Shown: piece by piece, positions 7,276-14,233 of the stretch | How the letters are laid out: each line of letters begins with the position of its first letter | How positions within the stretch are numbered: the stretch's first letter is position 1 | NCBI GenBank assembly: GCA_002296975.1 | Contig: DBIS01000224.1 | Coordinates: forward strand, 1 to 15,902 | Direction of reading: 5' to 3' | Origin: Deltaproteobacteria bacterium UBA796 | Lineage (GTDB): Bacteria > Myxococcota_A > UBA796 | Length of the DNA: 15,902 bases | Notes under the pieces: generated by a model | Seen by the model: the letters and a program-made list of their open reading frames with translations, nothing else | Told to the model about the DNA's origin: nothing | The model's database searches: none | Made by a program: the position numbers and the translations under genes

Positions 7276-7629
7276 ATGTCGGACCAAAATATAGAAAAAC
7301 CAGTTTCATCGCCCATGGCATCCACATCCGTTGTCGACATCTTTATGGAGCTGTTGGGGCATCTCGGCCGCCAGGGAAAGGTGGGGGTTGGGCGCGCCCA
7401 GGAACGTGGCCGTCATGAGCTTGAAATTCGGCAGCTCAAAAAGGACCGCAGCAAGCGGCTAGAAAAGTTGGGCCGAGAGGTGATGGCGCTTGTGGACGGT
7501 GGGGAGTTGACCCATCCTGGCCTCGCTGCCCACATGGCGCATATCCAAGGGTTAGATCGAAAGATTCAAGCTGAGTTTGCTTCTCAGCTTTCCGGCGCCG
7601 AGCAAGATGGAGATCTGGCAGAAGAGTAA
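7276..7629 (+). CDS. small helical protein, 117 residues, function unknown
   Basis: I chose the ATG at 7276, preceded by GAGGTGG (7266-7271); the frame stays open upstream but without support. The product has a polar N-terminus, a hydrophobic stretch (VVDIFMELLGHLG), and a long charged helical part from about residue 35 to 100 (RHELEIRQLKKDRSKRLEKLG, then HIQGLDRKIQAEFASQL), which looks like a coiled coil or helical bundle. It ends in an acidic tail. There is no signal peptide or known domain. It lies alone between the divergent NmrA-like gene and tRNA-Ala. The architecture resembles small structural or granule-associated proteins, but I cannot assign a family. Confidence 0.65.
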   Translation: MSDQNIEKPVSSPMASTSVVDIFMELLGHLGRQGKVGVGRAQERGRHELEIRQLKKDRSKRLEKLGREVMALVDGGELTHPGLAAHMAHIQGLDRKIQAEFASQLSGAEQDGDLAEE

Positions 7630-7671
7630 TAGAAGCCACTTGCAGGACTCGGTGGCGTGTAATAGTAGCCA
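7626..7671 (+). repeat. short direct repeat before tRNA-Ala
   Basis: GTAATAGAAGCCA at 7626-7638, which includes the TAA stop of the small helical protein, recurs as GTAATAGTAGCCA at 7659-7671, with 12 of 13 bases identical and starts 33 bp apart. The second copy lies about 28 bp before the tRNA and may contribute an AT-rich -10-like sequence. It may be a small tandem duplication. Confidence 0.4.
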
Positions 7672-7698
7672 GCCACGTTGCGCAAGCGGCGTCTCTCT

Positions 7699-7774
7699 GG
7701 GGGTATAGCTCAGTTGGGAGAGCATCTGACTGGCAGTCAGAAGGTCAGGGGTTCAAGTCCCCTTATCTCCACCA
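7699..7774 (+). tRNA. tRNA-Ala(GGC)
   Basis: A complete 76-nt cloverleaf can be drawn. The acceptor stem is GGGGGTA with TATCTCC, the D-arm GCTC/GAGC, the anticodon stem TCTGA/TCAGA around loop CTGGCAG, and the T-arm AGGGG-TTCAAGT-CCCCT. The anticodon GGC reads GCC and GCT alanine codons. The acceptor stem contains G3:U70, the main identity element for alanyl-tRNA synthetase, which confirms the assignment. The discriminator is A and the CCA end is encoded. A terminator follows directly. Confidence 0.97.
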
Positions 7775-7780
7775 TTAAAG

Positions 7781-7809
7781 ACCCTCGCTTCGGCGGGGGT
7801 TTTTCTTTG
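7781..7809 (+). terminator. intrinsic terminator after tRNA-Ala
   Basis: A GC-rich hairpin, ACCCTCGC-TTCG-GCGGGGGT, with a 7-8 bp stem and a TTCG tetraloop is followed by TTTTCTTT. It lies 7 bp after the tRNA and separates it from the M16 peptidase gene. Confidence 0.9.
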
Positions 7810-7830
7810 TGTGGGCTGTGTGTAAAGGCA

Positions 7831-7858
7831 TTGGCATCGCCTCTTCCGGCAGCATAAA
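7831..7858 (+). promoter_or_regulatory. possible promoter of the M16 peptidase gene
   Basis: TTGGCA (7831-7836) and CATAAA (7853-7858) stand 16 bp apart in the gap between the tRNA-Ala terminator and the peptidase start at 7925. Each box matches the sigma-70 consensus only in part. The rest of the 115-bp gap shows no gene or repeat. Confidence 0.3.
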
Positions 7859-7924
7859 GGGCCCGTACTGGGGGCAGTTTACAAGCCGTAGACGAAGCCC
7901 ACCGTTGTACAAAGTGAGGACGCC

Positions 7925-10900
7925 ATGAAAGCGATCGTTTCCCTGAGTTTAGCTTGCCTGTTGGGGGTCGCCCCTGCGTCTGCCGCCAAGATCCCCAAGG
8001 CTGACTATGCCCTGAAGCTCGACAACTACTCAATTCAGTTGCAGTCGTACCCTTTTCCCTCTGGGCTACATGTGATCTTCCAAGAGGAGCACAGTCAGCC
8101 AGTGGTTGCCGTCACCTCAGTTATCGATTCGGGCGCAGAAAATGACCCGGTCGGCATGGAGGGCATCGCGCATGTCATCGAGCACTTGGCCTTCCGAGCA
8201 CAGCACGGCGGATTGCCCAAGAATATGGACCTCATCAAGCAGTTGGGCGGCTCTTTCAATGCTTCGACATGGACGGACTGGACCAACTACATGACCATCG
8301 CTCCCCGCGATGCGTTGGAGCCATTGTTGGCCCTTGAGGCTCGGCGCTTGAAGGATGGGCTTGCGAACGTCACCGAAAAGGACGTCAAGCTCGAGGTTGA
8401 AATCGCCCGTAACGAAAAGCGTATGCGCGACGAAAATGGGGCCCTCGGTGAAGCATTTCGGGTGGCGGGTGAGCTGCTATTTCCAGAGGGTCACCCTTAT
8501 ACACGCAGCGTTATTGGTTCTCACGATTCGCTCAGCGCCATCACGCTTGAGGCGGCCAACGCCTATGTCGCCCAGCATTATGTTCCAGAGAAAACAACCA
8601 TCGTTATCGTTGGCGACTTCAAGCTCTCAGAGGGCTTCGGGTTGTTGCTGAAGGCTTGGGAGCAAGATCTTGACTTATTGATGGCTCCAAAAGATGCATC
8701 AAAATATAATAGTTTGGCTAGCCAGGACGACCGTGATGCCTTTTTGGACGACTGGGTCGGCAGCTTGGGCGAGTACATCAAGGCCCACGCTGGCAAAGGA
8801 GCCAAGAAGCGTGTCGATTGCTCGAAGCGCCAAGACCCGCCCATGCCAGCAAGCCAAGAAGTTCTTCGCATTAAGGGCCAAGTCAAAACTGAAACGACGG
8901 TCTTGGTTTGGTCGACCCCTGGTGGCTACTGTGGTGACGACACCATCGCGAATATCGCAGCCAATCAGCTCTCAAACTATATTTATCAGACGATTGTACC
9001 CAACTGGCAGTACGGAAACGAAGACCAGGCCGTCGACGGTGTGGGTTGCTTTTACAACCCTTCTGAATATGCCGGGTCGGTCTATTGCTTCATTGAGCCC
9101 GCAGAGGGATACAAGGGTACCCGCTTGGCCGATAAGGCTGCTGATGCGCTTTACCGTCAGTGGGACCGCGAGGTCTACAAGAATGAGGCCTACCGTCGCT
9201 TTATCGACTGGTCCTTTCAGCAGGCCAAGATCAATGGGATGACGTCGATTTTGAACTCAGTGGATGAGGTGGCACAGCTGTATGGACGGGCCACTACCAC
9301 GGCTATGGATGCCCACTTCACAGGGGATGTCCGCTACTTCAGTCGCATGATGAACCAGATCAATTCGGTGGGTGGCATCTTTCCGGTCCAAGAGTACGCA
9401 AGAAAGTGGCTCACTCGTGATCGGATGGTGACCATCATCGTCGAGCCGATGGATGAGGAAGAGCGCTTGCGAATGGAGGCGGCAGCACGTTCTGGTGAGG
9501 GTGGGGGAGAGCCAGGCTATGCGGGCGCCTCGCGCGACGATGCCCTCAGCACTTTGTTTTCCATGGCCGATATGGAGGGCGAGAAGCTTGCCGCACAGGT
9601 CATCACCCCAGACCGCTCGAAGGCCCGTGAATTCACCATGGACAATGGCATGAACGTTGTCATTCTTCCCCATGGCGAAGCGCCATTGGTTCGGGCAGAG
9701 ATGTTTTTGGGCGGAAATGCTAATAGTGGCCCGGTTGAGGGCATGGACAGCTTTACCCATGCACTTCATTACCGAGGAAGCAAGATTCCCAGTGACGAGC
9801 GCATGTTGTCCATCGCTGGATACTACGGCGAGGGCGGTGTTGGTTATGGCCGCGTCCTCTCAGGTGGTGGAGCCAGTGGAAACTTAGATGCGATTTTGAG
9901 TCGTATTCGGAAGGAGACCGGCGAGGTCGACTACCGGATGGCAGGGAAGCGCCAATGGCTGAAAGACCGGGTCAGTGACTCGAAGGGGCCCAAGTACTCC
10001 TCCGATCCTGATACTTGGGTCGGCCGCCTACGCAGCAAGCACCTCTGGGGCGATCATGCCTATGGAAATTGGGGTGATAGAGCCTACTGGGAGCGGATGC
10101 GAGCTTGGGACCAAGGGCATGTTGAAGGCTGGATAAATCGCAAGTACCAGCCTGCCAATGCCACCTTAATTGTGGTTGGAAAAGTACCGAATTTGGACGA
10201 GGCCGAGGCTGCTGTTCGGGCGTATTTCAGCTCTTGGTCTGCTAAACCAGGAACGACAATCGGGCCATTGTTGCCACCCCAGGCACCGACCCACTCGGCT
10301 GATCGGAAAGTCTTGGTCTTCGATAAACCGACCGCGACCCAGACTGACATCACGATGGCTTGCCCGATGGTTCCATGGACCAAAGAAACCTATATCGCCG
10401 GAAAGGTGTTGGGCTCCTCGGTGTCTGAGATTGCTTGGCGCCGGCTTCGTGAGAAGGCGGGGGTGACCTATGGCGCGTATGCGTACAACTCGGCCCAGCC
10501 CGGTGGTGCAAGCTCGTTGATGATTGGCGGTCTGTTTCAGAACAATGCAACAGAGTTCGCCATGGCCACCTATCTGGAGCTTATCGACAAGGCGACGGTC
10601 GGAGATATTGACCCATCCATCGTGGCGACGGCAAAGTGGGGTAAAGCCCGCGAGACCGTCTTGGCGCAGCAGTCCTCGAACCAGATGGTCAATTACTTGA
10701 TCGGGTCAGTTTCATCGGGCAGAGGCTTGGAGTATCTCGCTGAGATACCCGAGCAGTTGACCGGGGTTAATATTGACCAAATGGCAGCGTTGATGACCCC
10801 ATGCAAGGGGCATGAGATATTCACGATCACCGGACCACTTCAGTATGCCTCGGTCGCTCTGGAAAACCTGGGCTTGGAATATGAGGTCGTAGATTGGGAT

Positions 10901-11032
10901 GCCTTGCACCAAGAGCAGCTCGACGAGAAGGAGCTTAAGAAGCACCTCAAAAAGAAGGCGAAGTGGGAAGCGAAGAAGGCCAAGAAAGAGGCTGAGGACG
11001 CCGCTAAGGACGCCGCTTCTAGCGCAGGCTGA
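7925..11032 (+). CDS. secreted M16 family zinc metallopeptidase, two-module
   Basis: The 1035-residue protein starts with a clear signal peptide (about 1-20, ending APASA) and is probably periplasmic. The N-terminal module carries the inverted zinc motif HVIEH (83-87); E164 in ARNEKRMR is the third ligand, with 76 residues between H87 and E164, exactly the pitrilysin spacing. The second module starts near residue 560 (FTMDNGMNVVILPHGEAPLV); in place of HxxEH it has THALHYRG, so it should be inactive. YQPANATLIVVGK and LREKAGVTYGAYAY are typical M16 C-domain motifs. The last 45 residues are a Lys/Glu-rich helix. GTGAGGA before the ATG supports the start. Members degrade peptides or short proteins; the substrate is unknown. 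It stands alone and converges on the DnaK-like gene. Confidence 0.93.
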   Translation: MKAIVSLSLACLLGVAPASAAKIPKADYALKLDNYSIQLQSYPFPSGLHVIFQEEHSQPVVAVTSVIDSGAENDPVGMEGIAHVIEHLAFRAQHGGLPKNMDLIKQLGGSFNASTWTDWTNYMTIAPRDALEPLLALEARRLKDGLANVTEKDVKLEVEIARNEKRMRDENGALGEAFRVAGELLFPEGHPYTRSVIGSHDSLSAITLEAANAYVAQHYVPEKTTIVIVGDFKLSEGFGLLLKAWEQDLDLLMAPKDASKYNSLASQDDRDAFLDDWVGSLGEYIKAHAGKGAKKRVDCSKRQDPPMPASQEVLRIKGQVKTETTVLVWSTPGGYCGDDTIANIAANQLSNYIYQTIVPNWQYGNEDQAVDGVGCFYNPSEYAGSVYCFIEPAEGYKGTRLADKAADALYRQWDREVYKNEAYRRFIDWSFQQAKINGMTSILNSVDEVAQLYGRATTTAMDAHFTGDVRYFSRMMNQINSVGGIFPVQEYARKWLTRDRMVTIIVEPMDEEERLRMEAAARSGEGGGEPGYAGASRDDALSTLFSMADMEGEKLAAQVITPDRSKAREFTMDNGMNVVILPHGEAPLVRAEMFLGGNANSGPVEGMDSFTHALHYRGSKIPSDERMLSIAGYYGEGGVGYGRVLSGGGASGNLDAILSRIRKETGEVDYRMAGKRQWLKDRVSDSKGPKYSSDPDTWVGRLRSKHLWGDHAYGNWGDRAYWERMRAWDQGHVEGWINRKYQPANATLIVVGKVPNLDEAEAAVRAYFSSWSAKPGTTIGPLLPPQAPTHSADRKVLVFDKPTATQTDITMACPMVPWTKETYIAGKVLGSSVSEIAWRRLREKAGVTYGAYAYNSAQPGGASSLMIGGLFQNNATEFAMATYLELIDKATVGDIDPSIVATAKWGKARETVLAQQSSNQMVNYLIGSVSSGRGLEYLAEIPEQLTGVNIDQMAALMTPCKGHEIFTITGPLQYASVALENLGLEYEVVDWDALHQEQLDEKELKKHLKKKAKWEAKKAKKEAEDAAKDAASSAG

Positions 11033-11050
11033 GCAGCGGGTACTTCAGTT

Positions 11051-12817
11051 TTAGCTGGTGAACAACGCGGCGTGGTCTTTAAGGGTCTTGAGGGCTACGG
11101 CGAGTGTGTCTTCGGAGTCTGAATCGGAGAGATCTTGGGCCGAGGCGATGGTTTTCTTGACGCTGTCCACCAGGGCTGCGTCCATCTGGTCACCTTGGGT
11201 GATGAGCTTCGCCTCAAGGCTGGAGATGTGTATGTTGATGTCATCAAAGATGGCTTGAAACCCTGCTGCAGGTGCTGGGTTGAGCTTAGAACGAATACCG
11301 TCGATTTCGCCCTTGCTCATGCCGATCGGGGAGGTGATTTCAATCTCGTCTGAAACACCGCTGCGGGTGTCTTCTGCGCTTACCCTGACGATGCCCGAGC
11401 TGTCGATATTGAAGTGGACCTGAATCCGGGGTTCACCTCGGGCGCCGGGCTGCACATTATGGAGTTCGAATTGCCCCAAGGAAACATTTTCCTTGGCATC
11501 CTTACTTTCACCTTGAAGAATGTGGATCTTCACGGTTTTCTGGTTCTCTTGCACCGTTGAGACCAGCTGCGTTGCATCAGTTGGGATGGTTGTGTTCTTC
11601 GGGATGAGGGTGGCCATGCGTCGGCCCTCGACCTCGATTCCCAAGGAGAAGTTGGTGACGTCGAGCAAGGTCACCGCCTTGGTCTCTCCGCCCAATATAG
11701 AGGCCTGAATGGCCGCGCCGATGGCGACGACCTCGTCTGGGTGCAAAGACTTGTTGAGGGTGCGGCCAAAGAGCGCTTGGACCATCTCCTGAATTTTTGG
11801 GATGCGGCTCGAGCCGCCCACCATGATGACCTCGTCTACGTCACCGGGGTTGATTGCCGCATCCTCCATTGCTTGTTTGCATTCATTGATCGTGGCCTCA
11901 AAAAGATGCTGTGCCATCTGCTCAAACGCCGCACGGGTCAAGGTGGCTTGGAGGTGTTTCGGACCTTCGGCGTCTGCGGTCAAGAAGGGCAAGTGGATTT
12001 CGGTGGATGTGGTACTGGACAACTCGATTTTGGCGCGTTCGGCAGCATCTCGGAGCCGTTGCATGACCACATTGTCACCTAAGATATCCAGGCCAGTGTC
12101 TGCCTTAAAAACTGAAGCCAGCCATTCAACAAGTGCTTGGTCCACATCAGCGCCACCCAAAACGTTATTTCCGCGGGTAGAGAGGACCTCGGCGATGTCA
12201 TCGTCCACCTGTAGCAGAGAGATATCGAAGGTCCCGCCACCCCAGTCGTAAACAGCGATTTTGGCTTTGCCTTTACGCTGGTGTACATATGCCAGCGCCG
12301 CCGCAGTCGGCTCGTTGATCACCCGCAGCACATCCAGGCCAGCGATGATGCCAGCATCTTTGGTGGCCTGTCGTTGGCTGTCGGTAAAATAGGCGGGGAC
12401 GGTGATGACAGCCTCGGTCACATCCTCTTCGAGGTATGCGCTCGCGGAATCCTTCATCTTTTGAAGGATCAAAGCAGAGAGCTCCTGCGGGCTGTATAGG
12501 GTGTCCTGAACCAGCACTGCTGCCATGTCCTTTTCATCTTTTGCGATCGTATAGTGAACAAGTTTCACTTGCTCTTGAGCGTCCTCGAATGTGCGGCCTA
12601 TAAAACGCTTCAGAGAGTGAACGGTCGCTGAAGGATTGATGAGGAGTTGGCGTTTTGCGATGTCGCCAACAAAGCGCGTACCATCTTTGGCAAAGCCAAC
12701 AACCGATGGCGTGACCCTTCCACCTTCTTCACTCGTGATCACCCTCGCTTCGCCACCCTCAACGACCGCGCAAACTGAGTTGGTGGTCCCCAAATCGATT
12801 CCAATGACTTTGGCCAT
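11051..12817 (-). CDS. Hsp70 chaperone, DnaK paralogue with short lid
   Basis: The 588-residue protein has the full Hsp70 ATPase domain: IDLGTTNS (7-14), K70 in SLKRFIGR (the catalytic lysine of DnaK), NEPTAAALAY (169-178), DWGGGTFDIS (191-200), GGSSRIP (334-340) and HPDEVVAIGAAIQA. A linker (AVTLLDVT, 381-388) leads to a beta-sandwich substrate-binding domain to about 500. The helical lid is short, and the protein lacks the disordered acidic end of housekeeping DnaK, which has about 640 residues. Differences from DnaK include W192 where DLGGGT has Leu, and DVTNFSLGI where DVTPLSLGI is usual. No dnaJ or grpE is nearby. A GAGG sequence precedes the ATG. The gene lies 37 bp after tRNA-Leu on the same strand. 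Probably a specialised second DnaK; the only copy is less likely. Confidence 0.9.
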   Translation of the reverse strand: MAKVIGIDLGTTNSVCAVVEGGEARVITSEEGGRVTPSVVGFAKDGTRFVGDIAKRQLLINPSATVHSLKRFIGRTFEDAQEQVKLVHYTIAKDEKDMAAVLVQDTLYSPQELSALILQKMKDSASAYLEEDVTEAVITVPAYFTDSQRQATKDAGIIAGLDVLRVINEPTAAALAYVHQRKGKAKIAVYDWGGGTFDISLLQVDDDIAEVLSTRGNNVLGGADVDQALVEWLASVFKADTGLDILGDNVVMQRLRDAAERAKIELSSTTSTEIHLPFLTADAEGPKHLQATLTRAAFEQMAQHLFEATINECKQAMEDAAINPGDVDEVIMVGGSSRIPKIQEMVQALFGRTLNKSLHPDEVVAIGAAIQASILGGETKAVTLLDVTNFSLGIEVEGRRMATLIPKNTTIPTDATQLVSTVQENQKTVKIHILQGESKDAKENVSLGQFELHNVQPGARGEPRIQVHFNIDSSGIVRVSAEDTRSGVSDEIEITSPIGMSKGEIDGIRSKLNPAPAAGFQAIFDDINIHISSLEAKLITQGDQMDAALVDSVKKTIASAQDLSDSDSEDTLAVALKTLKDHAALFTS

Positions 12818-12854
12818 GCAAACCTCAACTGCTTTTACGATAAGCTATAAAATG

Positions 12855-12937
12855 TACCCGGAACTGGATTCGAACCAGCACTCCCTTGCGGAAAGAGGCT
12901 TTTAAGGCCCCTGTGTCTACCGTTTCACCACCCGGGC
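12855..12937 (-). tRNA. tRNA-Leu(TAA)
   Basis: Read on the minus strand, the acceptor stem GCCCGGG pairs with TCCGGGT, including a G1:U72 pair as in E. coli leuZ. The D-arm has GTG/CAC. The anticodon stem GGGGC/GCCTC encloses loop CTTAAAA, giving anticodon TAA. A long class II variable arm (TTTCCGCAAGGGAG) and the T-arm GCTGG-TTCGAAT-CCAGT follow. The discriminator is A, the leucine identity base. The genome continues CAT, so CCA is not encoded. The DnaK-like gene starts 37 bp downstream. Confidence 0.95.
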
Positions 12938-12947
12938 AAGTGCGCCC

Positions 12948-12976
12948 ATCCTCTCGCGTTGTGTCAACGTAGTCAA
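12948..12976 (-). promoter_or_regulatory. candidate promoter of tRNA-Leu, with palindrome in the spacer
   Basis: On the minus strand TTGACT (12971-12976) and GAGGAT (12948-12953) are 17 bp apart, with the -10 box 10 bp before the tRNA 5' end, which suits a tRNA promoter. The -35 box is good and the -10 box poor. The spacer holds a perfect 5-bp inverted repeat, CGTTG-TGT-CAACG (12957-12969), which could be an operator or chance. Confidence 0.4.
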
Positions 12977-13045
12977 GAGGCTTTGGGCACTAAGCGTTTC
13001 ATTGGCCATGGCTTTCCGCTATGTTGCGTCACTCAGAGGTGTTTA

Positions 13046-13903
13046 ATGTCTAGAATCTTCGGTACCTTGTTGCTTGCTGTGTTCTGTCTTGGTCTGGGTT
13101 GTGGGGTGAAAAAAAAGGGTAAGTCGGGGCTGTGGAAGACAATAATCAAAAATGGTGATGCACTATATTTGGCCCGAAACGAAGCGGGTGAGCTTGACCG
13201 GGCGATTCAATGGTACCTGAGTGGCGTTCGAGAATTTCCGCAGCAGCCTCAAATGAAGGGAAGGCTGTCTCGCGCGTATGTGGCGCGTGCGTATGGCCTG
13301 GGTGCAGATGGACTCGACGGCTATGCCACAGCCCGAGAGTTTGGTCTGGAGTGCATGAAGATTGACGCCTCTTTCGGCGGGCTCGTTTCTGCCGCAGGTG
13401 GGGCAGTGACCCCTCAGGCGGTTGCTGTGCTTGGGCCTGAGTTTGTAGAATGCATGACTTGGACCTCCATCGCATGGTCCAGGTGGCTCGACGAGCGGGG
13501 TGTAATCGGCGCATCTATCGACCTACCTGCAGTCAAGGCTTTGGCCCGTCGGGCAGTCGAACTTCAGCCTGATTATGATGGTGGGCTTCCAAGTGCAGCG
13601 CTCGGTTTAGCGCTCGCACTTGCTCCAAAGCCGCTCAAGCCCAAGCTCAAGCAAGCGCGAAAGGCTTTTGAGGTGGCGATTGCGGCTGCACCCGAGCGTC
13701 TCAGCTATCGTGTTGACTTGGCGCAATATGTGGTCGCCGCTGAAGGGCGGCAAGAAGAATGGGTCCAATTGCTTGAGGGGGTGGTTGATACCATCCCGGC
13801 TGAGCTTGACCCTGACCGCCTCGAGAATGCCCGTGCCATAATAAGAGCCCGCGCCTTATTGGCAGCAGGCTTGGATAGACGCTGGATTTTAGCTAAGCCT
13901 TGA
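13046..13903 (+). CDS. TatT-like lipoprotein (TRAP transporter T-component family)
   Basis: I chose the ATG at 13046, preceded by AGAGG (13035-13039). The 285-residue protein begins with a lipoprotein signal ending LGLGC (C19), so it should be anchored to a membrane, probably the outer membrane's inner face. The rest is almost all helical, with TPR-like repeats. WTSIAWSRWLDERG, ALARRAVELQPDYDGG, and KLKQARKAFEVAIAAAPERLSYRVDLAQY match the pattern of TatT proteins such as Treponema Tp0956, which form a TPR-like scaffold beside TRAP transporters. No substrate-binding (DctP) or membrane (DctQ/M) TRAP gene is in view, so it may be an orphan. It converges on rpsU with 5 bp between stops, both within one hairpin. 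Confidence 0.75.
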   Translation: MSRIFGTLLLAVFCLGLGCGVKKKGKSGLWKTIIKNGDALYLARNEAGELDRAIQWYLSGVREFPQQPQMKGRLSRAYVARAYGLGADGLDGYATAREFGLECMKIDASFGGLVSAAGGAVTPQAVAVLGPEFVECMTWTSIAWSRWLDERGVIGASIDLPAVKALARRAVELQPDYDGGLPSAALGLALALAPKPLKPKLKQARKAFEVAIAAAPERLSYRVDLAQYVVAAEGRQEEWVQLLEGVVDTIPAELDPDRLENARAIIRARALLAAGLDRRWILAKP

Positions 13904-13912
13904 GGGGCTTAG
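13893..13912. terminator. hairpin shared by two convergent genes, possible bidirectional terminator
   Basis: CTAAGCC (13893-13899), loop TTGAGG, and GGCTTAG (13906-13912) form a perfect 7-bp hairpin. It contains the TGA stop of the TatT-like gene and the TAA stop of rpsU. No long T run follows on either strand, so termination efficiency is doubtful. Confidence 0.5.
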
Positions 13913-14124
13913 GTTCGTTTGTATGCGCGACGCATGGCCTTACGGCGACGTTTCTCAGCGAGGCGTTGCTTGAGGCGACGCTTTTCACCTGGCTTCAGGT
14001 AAAAGCTGTTCTTCTTGATGTCCTTGCGGATGCCTTCCCGCTCAACTTTACGGCGGAAGCGGCGCAAAGCCTTTTCAAATGGCTCATTTTCGCGAACGGT
14101 GACGAGGATCAAGGTGGACTCCAT
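13909..14124 (-). CDS. rpsU: 30S ribosomal protein bS21
   Basis: The 71-residue basic protein has the bS21 signature VRENEPFEKALRRFRRKVEREG, followed by SFYLKPGEKRRLKQRLAEKRRRKAMRR. bS21 binds the 30S subunit near the 3' end of 16S rRNA and helps mRNA binding. The ATG at 14124 lacks a Shine-Dalgarno sequence; a hairpin ends 3 nt before it. A TTG four codons inside (14110-14112) has GGAG 6 nt upstream and would give 67 residues, with five residues before the VREN block as in most bS21 proteins. Either start is possible; I report the longer one. The gene follows the outer-membrane protein gene on the same strand after 109 bp. Confidence 0.93.
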   Translation of the reverse strand: MESTLILVTVRENEPFEKALRRFRRKVEREGIRKDIKKNSFYLKPGEKRRLKQRLAEKRRRKAMRRAYKRT

Positions 14125-14127
14125 TGT

Positions 14128-14146
14128 TGGTCTGCGATGTAGACCA
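14128..14146 (-). promoter_or_regulatory. hairpin in the rpsU leader
   Basis: In the transcript, TGGTCT and AGACCA pair perfectly around a 7-nt loop (ACATCGC). The stem ends 3 nt before the ATG, where a ribosome binding site would normally lie. It may control initiation at the ATG or expose the GGAG of the internal TTG start. The rest of the gap, 14147-14233, shows no gene and no convincing promoter. Confidence 0.45.
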
Positions 14147-14233
14147 TAAAAAGTGACCTGCGCAGTTATCACATTCAAAGATGGGTGCAAGGGTAAATGA
14201 GGGGTGGAACGTACGGGCTCGGTTGGTTGTTTT

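Noticed and set aside
7699..7774. Integration site (att) at a tRNA gene
   Set aside because: No integrase and no repeated tRNA 3' end were found near either tRNA.
7737..8033. 98-residue minus-strand open frame over tRNA-Ala and the terminator
   Set aside because: It overlaps a clear tRNA, a terminator and the signal peptide of the M16 peptidase.
8694..9242. 182-residue plus-strand open frame in another phase
   Set aside because: It lies fully inside the M16 peptidase gene, is rich in Arg, Ser and Thr, and has no recognisable motif.
9257..9769. 170-residue minus-strand open frame
   Set aside because: Opposite the M16 peptidase gene, with no ribosome binding site or motif.
12818..13045. CIRCE or sigma-32 heat-shock element before the DnaK-like gene
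   Set aside because: AGCACTC occurs on the plus strand inside the tRNA but without the matching GAGTGCT arm, and no heat-shock promoter pattern is seen.
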